In this document: positions 55,703 to 64,000 of the stretch, piece after piece
Layout of the letters: every line of letters begins with the position of its first letter
Position numbering within the stretch: the stretch's first letter is position 1
Source: Desulfuromonadaceae bacterium
Lineage (GTDB): Bacteria > Desulfobacterota > Desulfuromonadia > Geobacterales > Pseudopelobacteraceae
Assembly (NCBI GenBank): GCA_028683855.1
Contig: JAQUHA010000007.1
Location: 59,781-123,780 of the forward strand
Reading direction: 5' to 3'
Length of the DNA: 64,000 nucleotides
The notes under the pieces: model-generated
Told to the model about the DNA's origin: nothing
What the model saw: the letters and a program-made list of their open reading frames with translations, nothing else
Database searches by the model: none
Program-made: the position numbers and the translations under genes

Positions 55703-56140
55703 ATGAAAATAATGTTATCCGTTAATATTTTTGTCTGCTTTGCCTTGTGCGCTGTTTCACCGGAGTTATCAATTGCAGCCCTTACCCATAACCCAGAACT
55801 TGCAAACAACGAAGAAGTCGTATTGGTAGCGTCAAACCAGACCTCTTCTATTCGTATTTTTGACAGGGTAAGGTATAACCCCTTAGTGACTTATAGCGGT
55901 AAATTCAGTCGAAATGCCGTTTACTTCCACCACAGTAAAAATGATTCAAATTGGCGCAGAGCTTTTGGAAAGAAAGATGTTGATTCAATAAAATGCATTG
56001 CTACACTTAATAATTTATACAACACCGGAATCTGGGTTGGAGACCTGACAAGAGATGGGCTTTGCGGACCGGACAGGTCTGAACCGGTTGAATGGGCTTT
56101 AGGTAATTGGCTTAATTTTAAAGCTGCAGAAGTTAGATAA
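55703..56140 (+). CDS. Exported protein of unknown function between pilX and pilY1
   Basis: The 145-residue product starts with a signal peptide (MKIMLSVNIFVCFALCAVSP...). The mature part has no recognised domain; it contains KCIATLNNLYNTGIWVGDLT and a final WLNFKAAEVR. ATG 55703 has GGGGGGAA upstream; the longer frame from 55661 overlaps pilX and is less likely. It is embedded in the minor pilin cluster and may take part in pilus tip assembly or surface display; this is by position only. Confidence 0.65.
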   Translation: MKIMLSVNIFVCFALCAVSPELSIAALTHNPELANNEEVVLVASNQTSSIRIFDRVRYNPLVTYSGKFSRNAVYFHHSKNDSNWRRAFGKKDVDSIKCIATLNNLYNTGIWVGDLTRDGLCGPDRSEPVEWALGNWLNFKAAEVR

Positions 56141-56168
56141 TGTTAAATTCTGTAACTTGGAGAGTTAA

Positions 56169-59100
56169 ATGAGAAAAATTAATCTGATCATTATGTTTTC
56201 AAGTCTGTTTTCAGTCTTCTTCTCAATAGATGCAGCATATTCAGCGACTTGTGACCAGTATCCAGGCGACACTTGGATATATGGTGGCATCACATCATCA
56301 ATAAAGCCAAATATTCTAATTATTATAGATACTTCTGGAAGTATGGGCGGTGAAAAAGGTACGGTACCTGGAACCCCTCTTCCATACGATCCGACTACGA
56401 CGTATACAGTTAAGAAGAGTTGTGATGGTAATAACTGTACAGCATCCAGAATTTATAAGCAGGATTCATCAGGAAAATGGAAATCTACGAGTTTCTATCT
56501 AACAACCGGTACGCTTTCTCAAAACTGCAATGGATATGACCCTAAAACTCTATTATCAACAACTGGTCAATATAACGGAAGAGTTCTAAAAACTGATGGT
56601 TCATGTAATACAACCAGTTCAAGTACAGGAATCTATGCCACCGGCAATTGGATTAACTGGAACACTGGCTCAACCGCAGAGGTTGAAAAAATAGTTATTG
56701 CAAGAGAGGTCGTAAAAAGCCTTATTTCCAGTACTACTGGAGTAAATTTGGGTGTCATGGTTTATAACAACAAGGGAAGTAACGAAAATGCTACATCAGA
56801 AGGTTCCAGATTTTTCACCAATTCAGTTAGTGGATCAGATTATACTACTATTATTCCTATGGATATCTCCGTAGATCCTCCGGTAAACAAGGACATGGAC
56901 GATATTTTTGTCGGTTCTACTACTTATAGGCAGGCGTTGTATGCTTCAATTAACTCTACAAATGTTGTTGCCAGCGGTTCAACTCCGATGGCTGAGTCGC
57001 TTTATGAGGCAGGTCAGTATTTTAGCGGTTCTGCATCAGCCTTTTCCAACACTGTCGGTCTTTCAGGCACTCCGTTGAAGTATACCACCCCTATTACTTC
57101 GAGCTGTCAGAAAAATTATATTATATTTGTTACTGACGGTATGTCGAAGTCAGATGATAACAAGGTGCTTGAAACTGTCTGTCCATCGTCGAAGCCTGAT
57201 TGTAAAGGCGATTATGACAACGATGGTGCAGAGTCAAAGAATCTTGATCACAGTATGGATGACGTAGCTAAGTATCTATACGATAACGATCTCCTTCCTG
57301 ATGACAACACTCCTGGAAAAGAGTTTACCATTGGAAACCAGAATATCTCTACATTTGCCATTTTTTTCGGTACAGAAGGTTCTGATGAGGAAGCTGTTGC
57401 CCTGCTTCAACGAGCAACTGACAACGATCATGGTCATGGTGCTTCATATAAGGCAGGCAATCAATCTGCACTAACTTCAGCATTAACACAGGTTATTTCT
57501 TCAATATTATCAGTAGACAGCTCATTCGTCGCACCGGTTGTTCCCGTTAGTCCTGACAACCGGACTTATAATTCAAACAGGATTTTTATGGGTTTTTTCA
57601 AACCTGTAAACCAGACTTATTGGGAAGGTAATCTCAAAAAATACGGTCTTGATGTCAATAATAATATTATTGACAAAAATAGTGATCCAGCCAACTGGGT
57701 AGATAGTAATGGCGATAGAATTGATGACAATACTAACGAGTCACTTCCAAGCGATGCCTCAAATGGAACCTTTAGAAATGGCAGTACATCATATTGGAGT
57801 TCCACTGCAGATGCCGGTGAAGTTAATAACGGAGGTGTAGGCGATCTCCTGTTACTTCGGAATCTGACTTCCAACCCACGGAAGGTATATACCTATACCG
57901 GATCGAATCTGGACTTGACTCATACAAGCAACGCTTTCCCCATGAAAGGCACAACCACTTACGGAAATGCCACTATTACACCGACGTTACTTGGTGTCGC
58001 TGACGATGCTGCAAGGGACAAACTTGTAAATTTCATTCATGGCATTGACACATACGACGAAGATGCAGACGGAAATACCAGCGAAGTTCGTGGGTGGCTC
58101 TTTGGTGATATTCTTCACTCAAAGCCTCTAGTGGTCAACTATGCAACATACAGTATGGCAGATGCAAATAATGAGAGTAATTGCAGTATTAATAAATCAA
58201 TAATTTACGTCGGCAGCAATGACGGGATGCTCCATGCTATAAATGATTGTGACGGTAGTGAAGCATGGGGGTTTATTCCACCGGAAGTATTACCTAATCT
58301 AAAAGAGATTCCAGGAGAAATCCATACCTATACCGTTGACGCTTCACCATCAGTCTACATATATGACGCAAACAAAGATGGAAACATATCTACATCCACC
58401 GATAAGGTCATCCTTATGATTGGTTTGCGACGAGGTGGTGGTCCCGGCCCTTCGACCGCTACTCCAGCCAAGGGCTCTTATTATGCGCTGGATGTTACAA
58501 ATCCTGCAGTCCCAAAATATCTCTGGAGCTTATCGAATGCAAACACTGGCTTCACTGAACTTGGTGAAAGCTGGGCAGAACCTAAAATTTCCAAACTAAA
58601 GTTGGGAACGGTTTCAAAGATTGTTGCATTTTTACCGGGCGGATACGACAATATGAATGAAGACAGTCGTTTCGGAGCTACGAACAATTTTACCGGTGAG
58701 GGTACAGTTAGTAACTCAACAAGTGGCGCTGCTAATGTTAGAAGCACCCCTATTACTCCAGAGGTAGTTCAGGTGAATCCAAAAGGGAGGGGAGTTTATG
58801 CAGTTGAAATAGCTACAATATCAAGCACAGGAACACCAGACTTCGAAAAAACCGGCACAAAAACCTGGGGTGTTACATATGGAGCCAACACTAACTACTC
58901 TACAGCATCTGCTACTGACTCAAAAATGAAGTACTCTTTTGTATCGGAAATAACAACACTTGATGTTGACGCAAACGGTTATGTTGACAGACTCTATGCA
59001 ACAGACCTTGGCGGAAACCTCTGGCGTTTTGATGTCGGCGCTATAACAAAAACGTCTTCAGGAACTGGTAATTTAATATTCAGCGCTAACACACCATCAA

Positions 59101-60116
59101 GTACTAATACAGATGTCGGCAGAAAATTCTTCTTTAAACCTGTTGCTACATTAGAAACAAAAGCCTCCGTTCCGGCAAGGGGCAACGATGCATTGATTTT
59201 TATGGGGAGTGGCGACAGAGAGCATCCGACAAACACCTCGGTCATCGACCGCCTTTATGCCATTCGTGACAAAGGACAAACATCAGCTATAACAGAAATA
59301 TCACAGACCGTTCCAGCAGACCCGGTTTGTCCCTCAGGAACGCCCGCCGAATTGAACCTTTTGGATTTCACTGAAGACCAACTACAAAGTTCCACAATAG
59401 CTAATACAAGCACCAATCCTGATACCCCAACAGAAGGTTCGGCTGAATATTGGCTGAATAAATTAAATCGATGTACCAACTACGGCTGGTATATAAGACT
59501 CAATCGCATAATCGATACGCCTCCACCTCCGGCATGGAATTCAACAACCACTTATGTAACCGGTGACAAGGTTTTTTACAAAGAACACGTATATGATTGC
59601 CTCACAAATAATACAGACAACGCCCCAGACAGTGATGATTCAAAATGGGAGGATAAAGGCTCTTATACTACAGCAGGTGAAAAAGTACTGGCACCTCCCA
59701 CGTTATCAAATAAAATAATTTATTTCACAACATTCACTCCAGGTTCTTCAATAAATACGGATCCTTGTAAACCATCCAACCTTGGCACAAGCAGGCTTTA
59801 TACTCTAGATTATGCAACAGGTGAAGCCGTAATTAACAACTGTAACATCAATACAAATACTAAATGTGACAGCAATACAATTACTAATAACGAAGTAAAC
59901 AACGATACTTTAACACTGAGTAACAAGCGGGCACAGTCAAAAACCGGTGGAAATGTACTACTAAGAACTGATCGTACAAAAATACTTGGCTCTGGTATCG
60001 CTTCCGGGGTTATACAAATAGGCGACAAAGTTTTTGTTGGTGCCGGTGGTTCGATTGTTTCGGAAACAACAAAGAAGGGTGGACAGGTTATAAACCTTTA
60101 CTGGGGACAGAAATAG
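56169..60116 (+). CDS. pilY1: PilY1-type pilus tip adhesin with vWA domain and calcium-binding propeller
   Basis: The 1315-residue exported protein has a signal peptide (residues 1-25), an N-terminal von Willebrand A domain with the MIDAS DTSGS at 54-58, and a C-terminal beta-propeller (IIYVGSNDGMLHAIND near 690, and WGFIPPEVLPNLKE). The calcium loop is DVDANGYVDRLYATDLGG near residue 930, as in Pseudomonas PilY1. A CBM5/12-like segment lies at about residues 1120-1163 (see next entry). Another Asp/Asn-rich calcium-type loop occurs at DVNNNIIDKNSD. Other PilY1 proteins sit at the pilus tip and bind surfaces or sense calcium. Confidence 0.9.
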   Translation: MRKINLIIMFSSLFSVFFSIDAAYSATCDQYPGDTWIYGGITSSIKPNILIIIDTSGSMGGEKGTVPGTPLPYDPTTTYTVKKSCDGNNCTASRIYKQDSSGKWKSTSFYLTTGTLSQNCNGYDPKTLLSTTGQYNGRVLKTDGSCNTTSSSTGIYATGNWINWNTGSTAEVEKIVIAREVVKSLISSTTGVNLGVMVYNNKGSNENATSEGSRFFTNSVSGSDYTTIIPMDISVDPPVNKDMDDIFVGSTTYRQALYASINSTNVVASGSTPMAESLYEAGQYFSGSASAFSNTVGLSGTPLKYTTPITSSCQKNYIIFVTDGMSKSDDNKVLETVCPSSKPDCKGDYDNDGAESKNLDHSMDDVAKYLYDNDLLPDDNTPGKEFTIGNQNISTFAIFFGTEGSDEEAVALLQRATDNDHGHGASYKAGNQSALTSALTQVISSILSVDSSFVAPVVPVSPDNRTYNSNRIFMGFFKPVNQTYWEGNLKKYGLDVNNNIIDKNSDPANWVDSNGDRIDDNTNESLPSDASNGTFRNGSTSYWSSTADAGEVNNGGVGDLLLLRNLTSNPRKVYTYTGSNLDLTHTSNAFPMKGTTTYGNATITPTLLGVADDAARDKLVNFIHGIDTYDEDADGNTSEVRGWLFGDILHSKPLVVNYATYSMADANNESNCSINKSIIYVGSNDGMLHAINDCDGSEAWGFIPPEVLPNLKEIPGEIHTYTVDASPSVYIYDANKDGNISTSTDKVILMIGLRRGGGPGPSTATPAKGSYYALDVTNPAVPKYLWSLSNANTGFTELGESWAEPKISKLKLGTVSKIVAFLPGGYDNMNEDSRFGATNNFTGEGTVSNSTSGAANVRSTPITPEVVQVNPKGRGVYAVEIATISSTGTPDFEKTGTKTWGVTYGANTNYSTASATDSKMKYSFVSEITTLDVDANGYVDRLYATDLGGNLWRFDVGAITKTSSGTGNLIFSANTPSSTNTDVGRKFFFKPVATLETKASVPARGNDALIFMGSGDREHPTNTSVIDRLYAIRDKGQTSAITEISQTVPADPVCPSGTPAELNLLDFTEDQLQSSTIANTSTNPDTPTEGSAEYWLNKLNRCTNYGWYIRLNRIIDTPPPPAWNSTTTYVTGDKVFYKEHVYDCLTNNTDNAPDSDDSKWEDKGSYTTAGEKVLAPPTLSNKIIYFTTFTPGSSINTDPCKPSNLGTSRLYTLDYATGEAVINNCNINTNTKCDSNTITNNEVNNDTLTLSNKRAQSKTGGNVLLRTDRTKILGSGIASGVIQIGDKVFVGAGGSIVSETTKKGGQVINLYWGQK
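59527..59660 (+). other. CBM5/12-like carbohydrate-binding segment within pilY1
   Basis: About 44 residues read AWNSTTTYVTGDKVFYKEH followed by VYDCLTNNTDNAP and SKWED. The pattern W-x(5)-Y-x2-GD-x-V-x-Y-x3-VY-x-C...W matches the small chitin/cellulose-binding CBM5/12 fold. It lies outside the propeller and vWA domains, after a Pro-rich PPPPA linker. Confidence 0.7.
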
Positions 60117-60140
60117 AATGCTTTTTATGGTCAGAATTTT

Positions 60141-60638
60141 ATGAATAGTATTTGTAATGTTAGATATCAGCTTTCATTCTCAAATAAGGGTTTTACTCTC
60201 ACTGAGGTAATCACTGTTATTGCAATTATGGCGATAATAACTGGATTTGCTTTACCACCGTTTGTTGGATGGTTACAGAATATGAAGTATAAACAGGCTG
60301 CTTCAGAAATTGCCAATTATCTTAAAACAGCAAGAAGCAGCGCAATAGCTCTAAATAAACAGCATAGCGTAGATTTTATTAAAGCTGACAAATCATATCA
60401 ATTCACCAGATACAGCTCAACGACTAGAGAATGGGTCAGTTTCGGGCAAAAAGAAGTACTTAGAGATTCTCTAAATCTCGGTTTATACGGCAATAACAAC
60501 GACACTCTCGAAATAAGATTTAATATTAATGGTTCAACTTTTGACAACTATAGCATCCAAGTCAAAGAATCAGATATCAATAAATATATCGTAACAGTCC
60601 AGCGCTCTGGAAGAATCAGAATGAGAAAGTCAAATTAG
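60141..60638 (+). CDS. fimU: FimU/GspH-type minor prepilin
   Basis: The 165-residue prepilin has its cleavage site at Gly17|Phe18 with Glu22 (GFTLTEVITVIAIMAIITG), the hydrophobic helix, and the GspH-type pattern ASEIANYLKTARSSAIALNKQH. FimU is the minor pilin that links the tip complex to the major pilin shaft. It ends the cluster, 24 bases after pilY1. No clear terminator follows within 107 bases. Confidence 0.9.
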   Translation: MNSICNVRYQLSFSNKGFTLTEVITVIAIMAIITGFALPPFVGWLQNMKYKQAASEIANYLKTARSSAIALNKQHSVDFIKADKSYQFTRYSSTTREWVSFGQKEVLRDSLNLGLYGNNNDTLEIRFNINGSTFDNYSIQVKESDINKYIVTVQRSGRIRMRKSN

Positions 60639-60745
60639 AATATTGCTTTATTTATCAGTTTAATATCGAACCTGAGTCCAATACTTCAAACCATTTCCAA
60701 ATTACAACGACATTATTGAGGTATGCAGATGATCTGAGAAGTTCT

Positions 60746-61273
60746 TCAGCCTACTTTTTTCAACTCTTCCTCTGCCTTTTTTTCAAGAATTTCAATAAAA
60801 TCTATTGATCGATGGACAAATCGGAGGTTGAAGCGGCTTTCATATAGAAGTATAGATGAGGCAATAAACAGAAACAGTCCACCGGATAACGCAATAAGTG
60901 TTGCAATCCAGGCTAGATCATAGCTTCCGTAGGCGACATTGACTGCAATCGCAAGACTTGCCGCAACAAAGAACAGAGTAGCAGAATACAATGAGACCAT
61001 TGCTTTCTGGATAAGTTGAGCCCTTCGTCTCTGAAGCCCGATCTGATCTCGTAAATGGCTGAGCCTTTCCACAGGATGAGATATTTTACCTGTAATGATT
61101 GCTTCAACCTCCCCTTTCATGACATTAACACGGTCAAAAATCCGTCCCAAACGAGCTGAAGTTGAAAAGATAAGTGTGCCACAAGCCGATATCAGCACCG
61201 CAGGGGTAATCATGGATGTCAAAATTCGAGAGCTGTTTAGGGATTCAATAATTTCTTTCTCAATAATTGCCAT
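60746..61273 (-). CDS. DUF2721-family membrane protein
   Basis: The 175-residue product has three predicted membrane segments (about residues 21-41, 91-113 and 120-145) and the DUF2721 pattern LTSMITPAVLISACGTLIFSTSARLGRIFDRV with a following charged RRRAQLIQKAM helix. The family function is unknown. It is transcribed on the minus strand, divergent from the cytochrome gene across 107 bases. Confidence 0.8.
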   Translation of the reverse strand: MAIIEKEIIESLNSSRILTSMITPAVLISACGTLIFSTSARLGRIFDRVNVMKGEVEAIITGKISHPVERLSHLRDQIGLQRRRAQLIQKAMVSLYSATLFFVAASLAIAVNVAYGSYDLAWIATLIALSGGLFLFIASSILLYESRFNLRFVHRSIDFIEILEKKAEEELKKVG

Positions 61274-61380
61274 ATAGTTATCACCATTATTTCAAACCGG
61301 TTTATTTTTCATATTGTATTTTTTATTTTTACAACAGATCTGACAGAATATGATTTCAGAATACATAAAAAGGCGTTGCT

Positions 61381-61752
61381 ATGGTCAGGCAAATATTACG
61401 ATTGTATCTGGTTGCAGCCAGTTTATTTTCACTTTCAGGCTGTTCAGAAAGATCAGAGAAAACAGTACAGACAACAACTCCTCTGGCGACTTACAATAAA
61501 GAATATTTACAAAAGGGGAAAGCTCTGTTTAAAGAATTCTGTCAAAATTGCCACCCTGATGGAGGCAATGTAACCGACCCTGCGAAAACCCTGTACGGTC
61601 GTTCGTTACATAAGAACGGTATTTACAATCAATTAGACATTGTAAGAATAATGCGTAAACCGGTTTCAAGAATGCTTCAATTCGATTCAAATATAATATC
61701 AGATGAAGATGCATACCTGATTGCTGATTTCATACTGTATACTTACAAATAA
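61381..61752 (+). CDS. Monohaem c-type cytochrome lipoprotein
   Basis: The 123-residue product starts with a lipoprotein signal ending in LSGC (Cys21 lipidated) and has one haem c motif CQNCH at residues 54-58. A Met in VSRMLQF could be the second axial ligand. The layout matches small cytochrome c domains that shuttle electrons at the outer face of a membrane. The gene converges on mntP with adjacent stop codons. Its partner is not in view. Confidence 0.88.
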   Translation: MVRQILRLYLVAASLFSLSGCSERSEKTVQTTTPLATYNKEYLQKGKALFKEFCQNCHPDGGNVTDPAKTLYGRSLHKNGIYNQLDIVRIMRKPVSRMLQFDSNIISDEDAYLIADFILYTYK

Positions 61753-62316
61753 TCATTTAAAAACAGTATGTTCAAGAAGTATTTTTAAACCGATGAAACA
61801 GAGTACCGCTCCACCGCAGACCTCAACCCGCTTACCCCAACTATCCCCCAGACGGCGCCCCAGAATCATGCCAAATACTGTAAGAGCTCCTGCTACCAGA
61901 CCTATGACAGCTGCAGGCATCCAGACACTGACATTCAATATCGCAAGTGAGAGTCCGACAGCTAAAGCATCAATACTGGTAGCAACGGATAGCATTACCA
62001 TTGTAAGTCCACGAGTAGGATCGGAAATGGCTTCATCTTTTTTATCTTCAAATGCCTCAAGAATCATTCTCCCCCCGACCACTGTCAACAGTATAAATGC
62101 TATCCAGTGATCATAAGCTGAAATCCAGTTCTGCAGTACGATTCCAACTAACCAGCCGATAACAGGCATGAGAGCCTGAAACAGACCGAAATGAAATCCT
62201 AATCGAAACAGGTGTCGCCGTGTGAGAGGGTTAAGAACAACTCCGCTGGCTAAAGCAACAGCAAAAGCGTCCATGGCAAGCGCCAATGCGATACCAAAAA
62301 TACTCATCCAATCCAT
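61753..62316 (-). CDS. mntP: Manganese efflux pump MntP
   Basis: The 187-residue protein has six membrane segments and the two DUF204 repeats with conserved acidic residues (AMDAFAVALASG near residue 16 and SIDALAVGLSLA near 112). The family exports manganese from the cytoplasm. In many bacteria a manganese-responsive riboswitch or MntR controls it; the short upstream region (29 bases to the next gene) shows no such element, so it is probably read through from the upstream gene. Confidence 0.9.
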   Translation of the reverse strand: MDWMSIFGIALALAMDAFAVALASGVVLNPLTRRHLFRLGFHFGLFQALMPVIGWLVGIVLQNWISAYDHWIAFILLTVVGGRMILEAFEDKKDEAISDPTRGLTMVMLSVATSIDALAVGLSLAILNVSVWMPAAVIGLVAGALTVFGMILGRRLGDSWGKRVEVCGGAVLCFIGLKILLEHTVFK

Positions 62317-62345
62317 TTAAAACCTCTTGAAGTAATAAAAAAGAG

Positions 62346-63848
62346 CTACGGCATTGGTAAAGCCAGCCGAAATCCTTGAACATTATGACGATTATCCGGT
62401 GAACTCCCGATGCGGTTTGTAGTCCGTAAAGCGGTAGAGTCGCTACCCCAGCTCCCACCTCTTGAGACTCTTGCAGACCCTTCTAAAGGGCCGGTAGGAT
62501 CGAGTTGTTTACCTTTGCTGTATTCACCATAGAAATCCCCTACCCACTCCCATACATTTCCGCTCATATCAAAGATGCCCAGACCGTTTGCCATCATTTT
62601 ACCTCCGGAATGAGTCATTTTATCGCTGTTCCCCCTATACCAGCCAAGAATATCCAGTTTATCACCACCGCTAAACTTCTCCATTCTGCCACCGCTTCTT
62701 GCTGCATATTCCCATTCAGCCTCTGTCGGCAGACGATAGTTTTTTCCGGTCAACTGATTAAGCTTCCCGATAAACTCCTGAGAATCATACCAACTGACAC
62801 CTTCAACAGGACAATCATCTCCACAGTTTTTAAACTTTGAATTATTTATGCCCATTATTCTCTTCCACTGCCCCTGAGTAACTTCACGAACTCCAATTGC
62901 AAACCTACTTAAACATACCTCATGCACAGGCTTCTCCACTTTGCCTCCACCACCAAAGAGATCACCCATTCGAAAACAGCCGCCAGGAATACGGACAAAT
63001 CTGCCTGCCAGAGGCTCATTATTGCGTTCAGTCCTTCTCCATTCATTCTCTTCTGCGGTCATAAACTCGCCATCAATTAACTCCATTGAATATTGTTCGG
63101 CTTCATTAACAATAACAGCATTTGCTATTTCTCCACTCGCTCTGACTCTGATCTCAGGCCTTAAAACTCCTGAGTTTTTACGATACAGACGAGAGAGTTT
63201 ATCTGCCTCCACCTTTGGCAGAAAGAGTGTCGATTCAATAGCTATCACTGGCGAGGCAGTATATTCCGTCGTACTTTCTATGCTTTTACTATCTACAGAT
63301 ATGTTAGATGATTTTTTTACTCTGTTCTCAATTGTAACAGGAAATTGCTGGGTTTTGGGGTTGTATGCACCCAATTTTAGAATCAAACTGTCCGGGTCGA
63401 GCGGATACCCGGATTCCAACAATATTTTCAGTTCCTTATTAAGTGGAGCTATCAGTTTCGCATAATCATCTTTAAAACTGTTGTGTACTTTTTCAAGTGC
63501 AGATATTTTCTCCGCGGTAAGTTCGGCAAGACGCCTTTCATTCAGCTTCTGCTGTTGTATAGTCCGTTCAACGTAAGCATTTTCGGTTTCTTCTGATGTT
63601 TTTCTTGAAGTACCTCTCGAAATTGAGCTGAATTGTTCAAACAGCTCTCTGTATTTTGGTTTGAAATTATCATCTGTAAGTTTTTCAGCGTCTAACTGTT
63701 TGCGAGCATTCTCAGAATTTATAGCTTTTATTTCATCATTTATTTTCTTTATTTGAGCAATTGCATTCTGAAGCTCAAAAAAATCAGCAGCATAAATTGT
63801 AGTGGCAATAAAACTTGAAATGATAAAAATAAAGATAGACAGCTTCAT
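62346..63848 (-). CDS. SUMF1/formylglycine-generating-enzyme-like protein, exported
   Basis: The 500-residue product has an N-terminal signal sequence (MKLSIFIFIISSFIATTIYA), about 230 residues rich in Lys/Glu/Leu coiled coil and a beta-type segment, and a C-terminal SUMF1 domain (FVRIPGGCFRMGDLF, REVTQGQWKRIMG, YRLPTEAEWEYAARSGG, GNVWEWVGDFYGEY, SRGGSW...GFRLA). True formylglycine enzymes need two active-site cysteines near the end; they are not evident here, so a binding or structural role is more likely than sulfatase activation. ATG 63848 has GGGGGGAG upstream. The transposase end abuts its promoter side. Confidence 0.85.
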   Translation of the reverse strand: MKLSIFIFIISSFIATTIYAADFFELQNAIAQIKKINDEIKAINSENARKQLDAEKLTDDNFKPKYRELFEQFSSISRGTSRKTSEETENAYVERTIQQQKLNERRLAELTAEKISALEKVHNSFKDDYAKLIAPLNKELKILLESGYPLDPDSLILKLGAYNPKTQQFPVTIENRVKKSSNISVDSKSIESTTEYTASPVIAIESTLFLPKVEADKLSRLYRKNSGVLRPEIRVRASGEIANAVIVNEAEQYSMELIDGEFMTAEENEWRRTERNNEPLAGRFVRIPGGCFRMGDLFGGGGKVEKPVHEVCLSRFAIGVREVTQGQWKRIMGINNSKFKNCGDDCPVEGVSWYDSQEFIGKLNQLTGKNYRLPTEAEWEYAARSGGRMEKFSGGDKLDILGWYRGNSDKMTHSGGKMMANGLGIFDMSGNVWEWVGDFYGEYSKGKQLDPTGPLEGSARVSRGGSWGSDSTALRTTNRIGSSPDNRHNVQGFRLALPMP

Positions 63849-63868
63849 CAATAAACTCCCCCCATTCA

Positions 63869-63891
63869 TTAAGCCTAGGTAGCGTTCTCAA
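63869..63891 (-). mobile_element. Probable end of the IS element
   Basis: The bases beyond the transposase stop, AAGCCTAGGTAGCGTTCTC (63871-63889), look like a terminal inverted repeat of an IS5-type element, with TTAA (63869-63872) as a possible target duplication. The other end and second copy of the repeat are outside the window, so the boundary is inferred. Confidence 0.5.
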
Positions 63892-64000
63892 TCATGCCAA
63901 CCAAATAACCGTGGACACCAGAACCAGCATCGCGTTGTAATTTTTGGCTAAGCGCTCATATCGAGTGGCAATTCTTCGGTAGTTTTTGAGTTTCTGAAAT
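63892..64000 (-). CDS. IS5-like transposase, C-terminal end (partial)
   Basis: Reading the minus strand from the window edge gives FQKLKNYRRIATRYERLAKN followed by YNAMLVLVSTVIWLA and a stop (complement of 63892-63894). This is the conserved C-terminal end of IS5/IS1031-type DDE transposases. The rest of the element lies outside the window. It is read in the same direction as the adjacent SUMF1-like gene. Confidence 0.85.
   Translation of the reverse strand, partial: FQKLKNYRRIATRYERLAKNYNAMLVLVSTVIWLA

Noticed and set aside
61294..61303. Palindrome AAACCGGTTT between the DUF2721 and cytochrome genes
   Set aside because: A ten-base palindrome; the same AAACCGGTTT occurs again inside the cytochrome coding sequence near 61657, so it is likely to be chance.

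Overview
The window looks like a chromosomal segment of a Gram-negative deltaproteobacterium of the Desulfuromonadales/Geobacterales type. This is inferred from gene content, not from any marker-gene search. Pointers are the ilvD-ilvB-ilvN-ilvC-psd-pssA order, an NtrY/NtrX-type pair, a PilV-PilW-PilX-PilY1-FimU cluster, a GlcD/GlcF-type oxidase and a TatD/radical SAM fusion. Most of it is core housekeeping sequence. The only mobile DNA is the end of an IS5-like transposase gene at the right edge.

Layout. 1-1.2 kb: end of a heptose-bisphosphate phosphatase gene (gmhB-like) and rfbA. 1.2-5.5 kb: mreC-mreD-mrdA-rodA, the cell elongation machinery without mreB. 5.6-6.7 kb: trpC and a small membrane protein. 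6.7-14.9 kb (minus strand): a carboxyl-terminal processing protease, an NtrX-like regulator, a large chemoreceptor, a periplasmic rhodanese and an NtrY-like kinase. 15.1-19.5 kb: a YaaR-family protein, a TPR protein, a TatD-radical SAM fusion and a NodI/NodJ-like ABC exporter. 19.5-21.2 kb (minus): an AcuI-like reductase with its AcuR-like TetR repressor. 21.6-27.6 kb: glcD-glcF, a secreted SPOR-like protein, a FadR-type regulator, rfbC and an MFS transporter. 27.6-30.2 kb (minus): a calcium P-type ATPase. 30.6-37.2 kb: branched-chain amino acid synthesis, then phosphatidylethanolamine synthesis. 37.2-40.7 kb: phosphodiesterase, SppA, a lipoprotein and Ppx/GppA. 40.8-50.9 kb (minus): rimP-nusA-ylxRQ-infB-rbfA-nrnA-truB-rpsO-pnp, the classic transcription/translation cluster. 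51.2-60.6 kb: a PilQ-type secretin and the minor pilin/PilY1 cluster. 60.7-64 kb: a DUF2721 protein, a monohaem lipoprotein cytochrome, MntP, a formylglycine-generating-enzyme-like protein and the IS end.

Regulatory signals read directly from the DNA include: a consensus-like promoter for acuR whose spacer contains a dyad operator and whose start codon sits at the predicted transcript start; a FadR-type operator over the predicted glcD start; a terminator-like hairpin in the leader of the rimP-nusA-infB operon; several intrinsic terminators; and a long structured leader with a possible sigma-54 site ahead of the minor pilin genes.

No CRISPR array, prophage, rRNA or tRNA gene was recognised. 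I did not find an obviously new defence or biosynthetic system. The best leads are the NtrX-like regulator with GAFAGA in place of GAFTGA, the TatD-radical SAM fusion in a tight operon with a lipid/saccharide-type exporter, the carbohydrate-binding-like module inside PilY1, and the acuR and glcD control regions.
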